From positions 1 to 14,429 of the forward strand of contig JAGORY010000025.1 in NCBI GenBank assembly GCA_018062585.1: a stretch of DNA of 14,429 nt, read 5' to 3'. Source of the DNA: Candidatus Peribacteraceae bacterium. GTDB taxonomy: Bacteria > Patescibacteriota > Gracilibacteria > Peribacterales > Peribacteraceae. Both the position numbers and the translations under genes were made by a program. How positions within the stretch are numbered: the stretch's first letter is position 1; each line of letters opens with the position of its first letter. Shown here piece after piece: positions 13,750 to 14,429 of the stretch. The notes below the pieces were generated by a model. The model searched no databases. It saw nothing but the letters and a program-made list of their open reading frames with translations, and had not been told where the DNA came from.

Positions 13750-14031
13750 ATGAACAAGTTTATGACGATAACAGAGGCAAGAAAGAACCTATACGCTGTA
13801 GTTAATGAGGTAGAACATCCTGGCGTTGCGGTAGCCATTACACACAATGGAACTCCTAAGGTGGTTGTGATGTCCTTTGAGGAATATGAAGGATGGCAGG
13901 AAACGATGGCAATCATGGCTGACCCTGCGCTGGACAAGGAACTTGAAGAAGCGATGAGGGACATGAAGGCGGGGAACCTCCACAAGGACACAGTCAGTTT
14001 TGCTAAGGCGAAGAAAAGGCTAAAGCTATGA
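13750..14031 (+). CDS. Phd/YefM-family antitoxin
   Basis: The product is 93 aa. The N-terminal MTITEARKNLYAVVNEVE, then VAITHNGTPKVVVMSFEEYEG, is the Phd/YefM DNA-binding core: a helix, then strands and the SxEEYE helix. The C-terminal part (about 50-93) is charged and helical, the usual toxin-binding tail, ending KKRLKL. It would bind and silence the downstream toxin and repress its own promoter, which carries a palindromic site overlapping the -10. The toxin gene starts 2 nt after the stop, so the pair forms one operon. It lies inside the cassette flanked by duplicate typA tails. Confidence 0.92.
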   Translation: MNKFMTITEARKNLYAVVNEVEHPGVAVAITHNGTPKVVVMSFEEYEGWQETMAIMADPALDKELEEAMRDMKAGNLHKDTVSFAKAKKRLKL

Positions 14032-14032
14032 T

Positions 14033-14284
14033 ATGTACGCGCTTGAAATTAAAGCGAAGGCATTGAAGCAAATCGAGACTCTTGCAAAAAAAGATGCGCA
14101 GAAGGTGTTTGATTCAATGGAGGTACTTAAAGAAAATCCCTTGGCAGGGAAGCAGTTAGAAGGAAAATATAAAGGTTTTCGAGCATTACGCGTGTGGCCG
14201 TACCGAATCATTTATGCAGTAGACCATCACATTATCACTGTGACCGTGGTGAAGGTAGGACACAGAAAAGATGTGTATAGATGA
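14033..14284 (+). CDS. RelE/ParE-family toxin
   Basis: The product is 83 aa. The RelE fold is clear: an N-terminal strand (MYALEIKAKALKQIETL), a helical hairpin (KDAQKVFDSMEVLKENPL), GKYKGFRALRVWPYRIIYAVD, and the last strand with VTVVKVGHRKDVYR. The RVWPYRIIY and HRKDVYR segments carry the Arg and Tyr residues typical of the ribosome-dependent mRNA-cleaving group; activity was not tested here. It is translationally linked to the antitoxin 2 nt upstream. The stop at 14284 lies 14 bp from the convergent stop of typA (14299), so the two transcription units end face to face. Confidence 0.92.
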   Translation: MYALEIKAKALKQIETLAKKDAQKVFDSMEVLKENPLAGKQLEGKYKGFRALRVWPYRIIYAVDHHIITVTVVKVGHRKDVYR

Positions 14285-14298
14285 AGGAGAATCTATGC

Positions 14299-14429
14299 CT
14301 ATTTCTTCGCCCTCTTCCTATCCGTCTCATTGAGAAGCTTCTTACGCAACCGGATGCTTGTGGGCGTGACCTCCACGAGTTCGTCGTCCTGGATATACTC
14401 GAGGGCGCCGTCTAAGGTCATGATGCGCG
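14299..14429 (-). CDS. typA: Translation GTPase TypA/BipA, C-terminal end (partial)
   Basis: Only the last 42 coding codons plus the stop are inside the window; the gene continues beyond position 14429. The visible part, [20 protein letters not shown] followed by [21 protein letters not shown] and TAG (14301-14299), matches the conserved end of TypA/BipA, whose family ends with [22 protein letters not shown]. TypA is a ribosome-binding GTPase of translation and stress adaptation. The conserved Arg in IRLRKK is intact here, unlike the displaced duplicate at 13501-13626. This is therefore the functional tail. It faces the RelE toxin gene, with 14 bp between the two stops. Confidence 0.93.
   Translation of the reverse strand, partial: RIMTLDGALEYIQDDELVEVTPTSIRLRKKLLNETDRKRAKK

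Larger units (their letters stand above)
13501..14424. mobile_element. Toxin-antitoxin cassette bounded by 126-bp direct repeats of the typA tail
   Basis: The direct repeats are 13501-13626 and 14299-14424 (114 of 126 bases identical by hand count), enclosing a 672-bp unique segment with a Phd/RelE operon. No integrase or transposase gene is inside. The layout resembles an integrative element that restores its target gene with its own copy of the 3' end, but whether it moves is unknown. Confidence 0.55.

Noticed and set aside
13562..13753. Plus-strand open frame over the junction of the displaced typA tail
   Set aside because: It runs antisense through the typA remnant and into the promoter of the antitoxin; no protein features.
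5034..14284. UGA read as glycine as in Gracilibacteria/SR1
   Set aside because: TGA correctly ends tmk, hicB, folD, the antitoxin and the toxin genes at their expected lengths.

Overview
The window looks like a bacterial chromosome segment from the Candidate Phyla Radiation, most likely the Peregrinibacteria/Peribacteria lineage. This is an inference from gene content and style: small lipoproteins, a CBS-MgtE transporter without its N-terminal domain, a large VCBS-repeat surface protein, near-absence of Shine-Dalgarno sites and very short 5' leaders. TGA, TAG and TAA all end genes here, so the UGA=Gly code of Gracilibacteria/SR1 does not apply.

Layout. 31-116: a CCA-encoding tRNA-Leu(CAG) abutting a REP-like palindrome. 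293-2487: two predicted lipoproteins (one with an eight-cysteine cluster) and an unrecognised protein, separated by a second palindromic intergenic repeat. 2491-4643: a CIRCE-controlled groES-groEL operon. 4754-7046: a small hypothetical gene, tmk, a hicB/hicA toxin-antitoxin pair whose hicA has an in-frame amber codon, and folD. 7133-11610 (minus strand): a 1161-residue surface protein (membrane anchor, seven VCBS/FG-GAP calcium motifs, FnIII-like domain, SLH-like segments) and, 5 nt downstream, a CBS-MgtE transporter. 11768-13416: two AT-richer genes of unknown function, divergent from the surface protein. 13501-14429: a Phd/RelE-type toxin-antitoxin cassette flanked by two copies of the 3' end of typA (bipA).

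Three patterns run through the window. (1) At most gene starts a -10-like hexamer ends 6-9 nt before the start codon, several with a matching -35 at 16-17 bp, so many mRNAs should be leaderless or nearly so. (2) Three intergenic gaps (after groEL, before tmk, between folD and mgtE) hold large hairpins whose arms are tandem short repeats of GGTAGG or AGCGGGT type. (3) The typA tail is duplicated around the toxin-antitoxin cassette, and the copies differ almost only by synonymous changes. This suggests the cassette arrived with a replacement gene end from a diverged typA.

Working picture: a housekeeping core (chaperonin, nucleotide and folate metabolism, translation GTPase) with accessory insertions at tRNA and gene 3' ends. 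The most unusual item is the typA/toxin-antitoxin junction.
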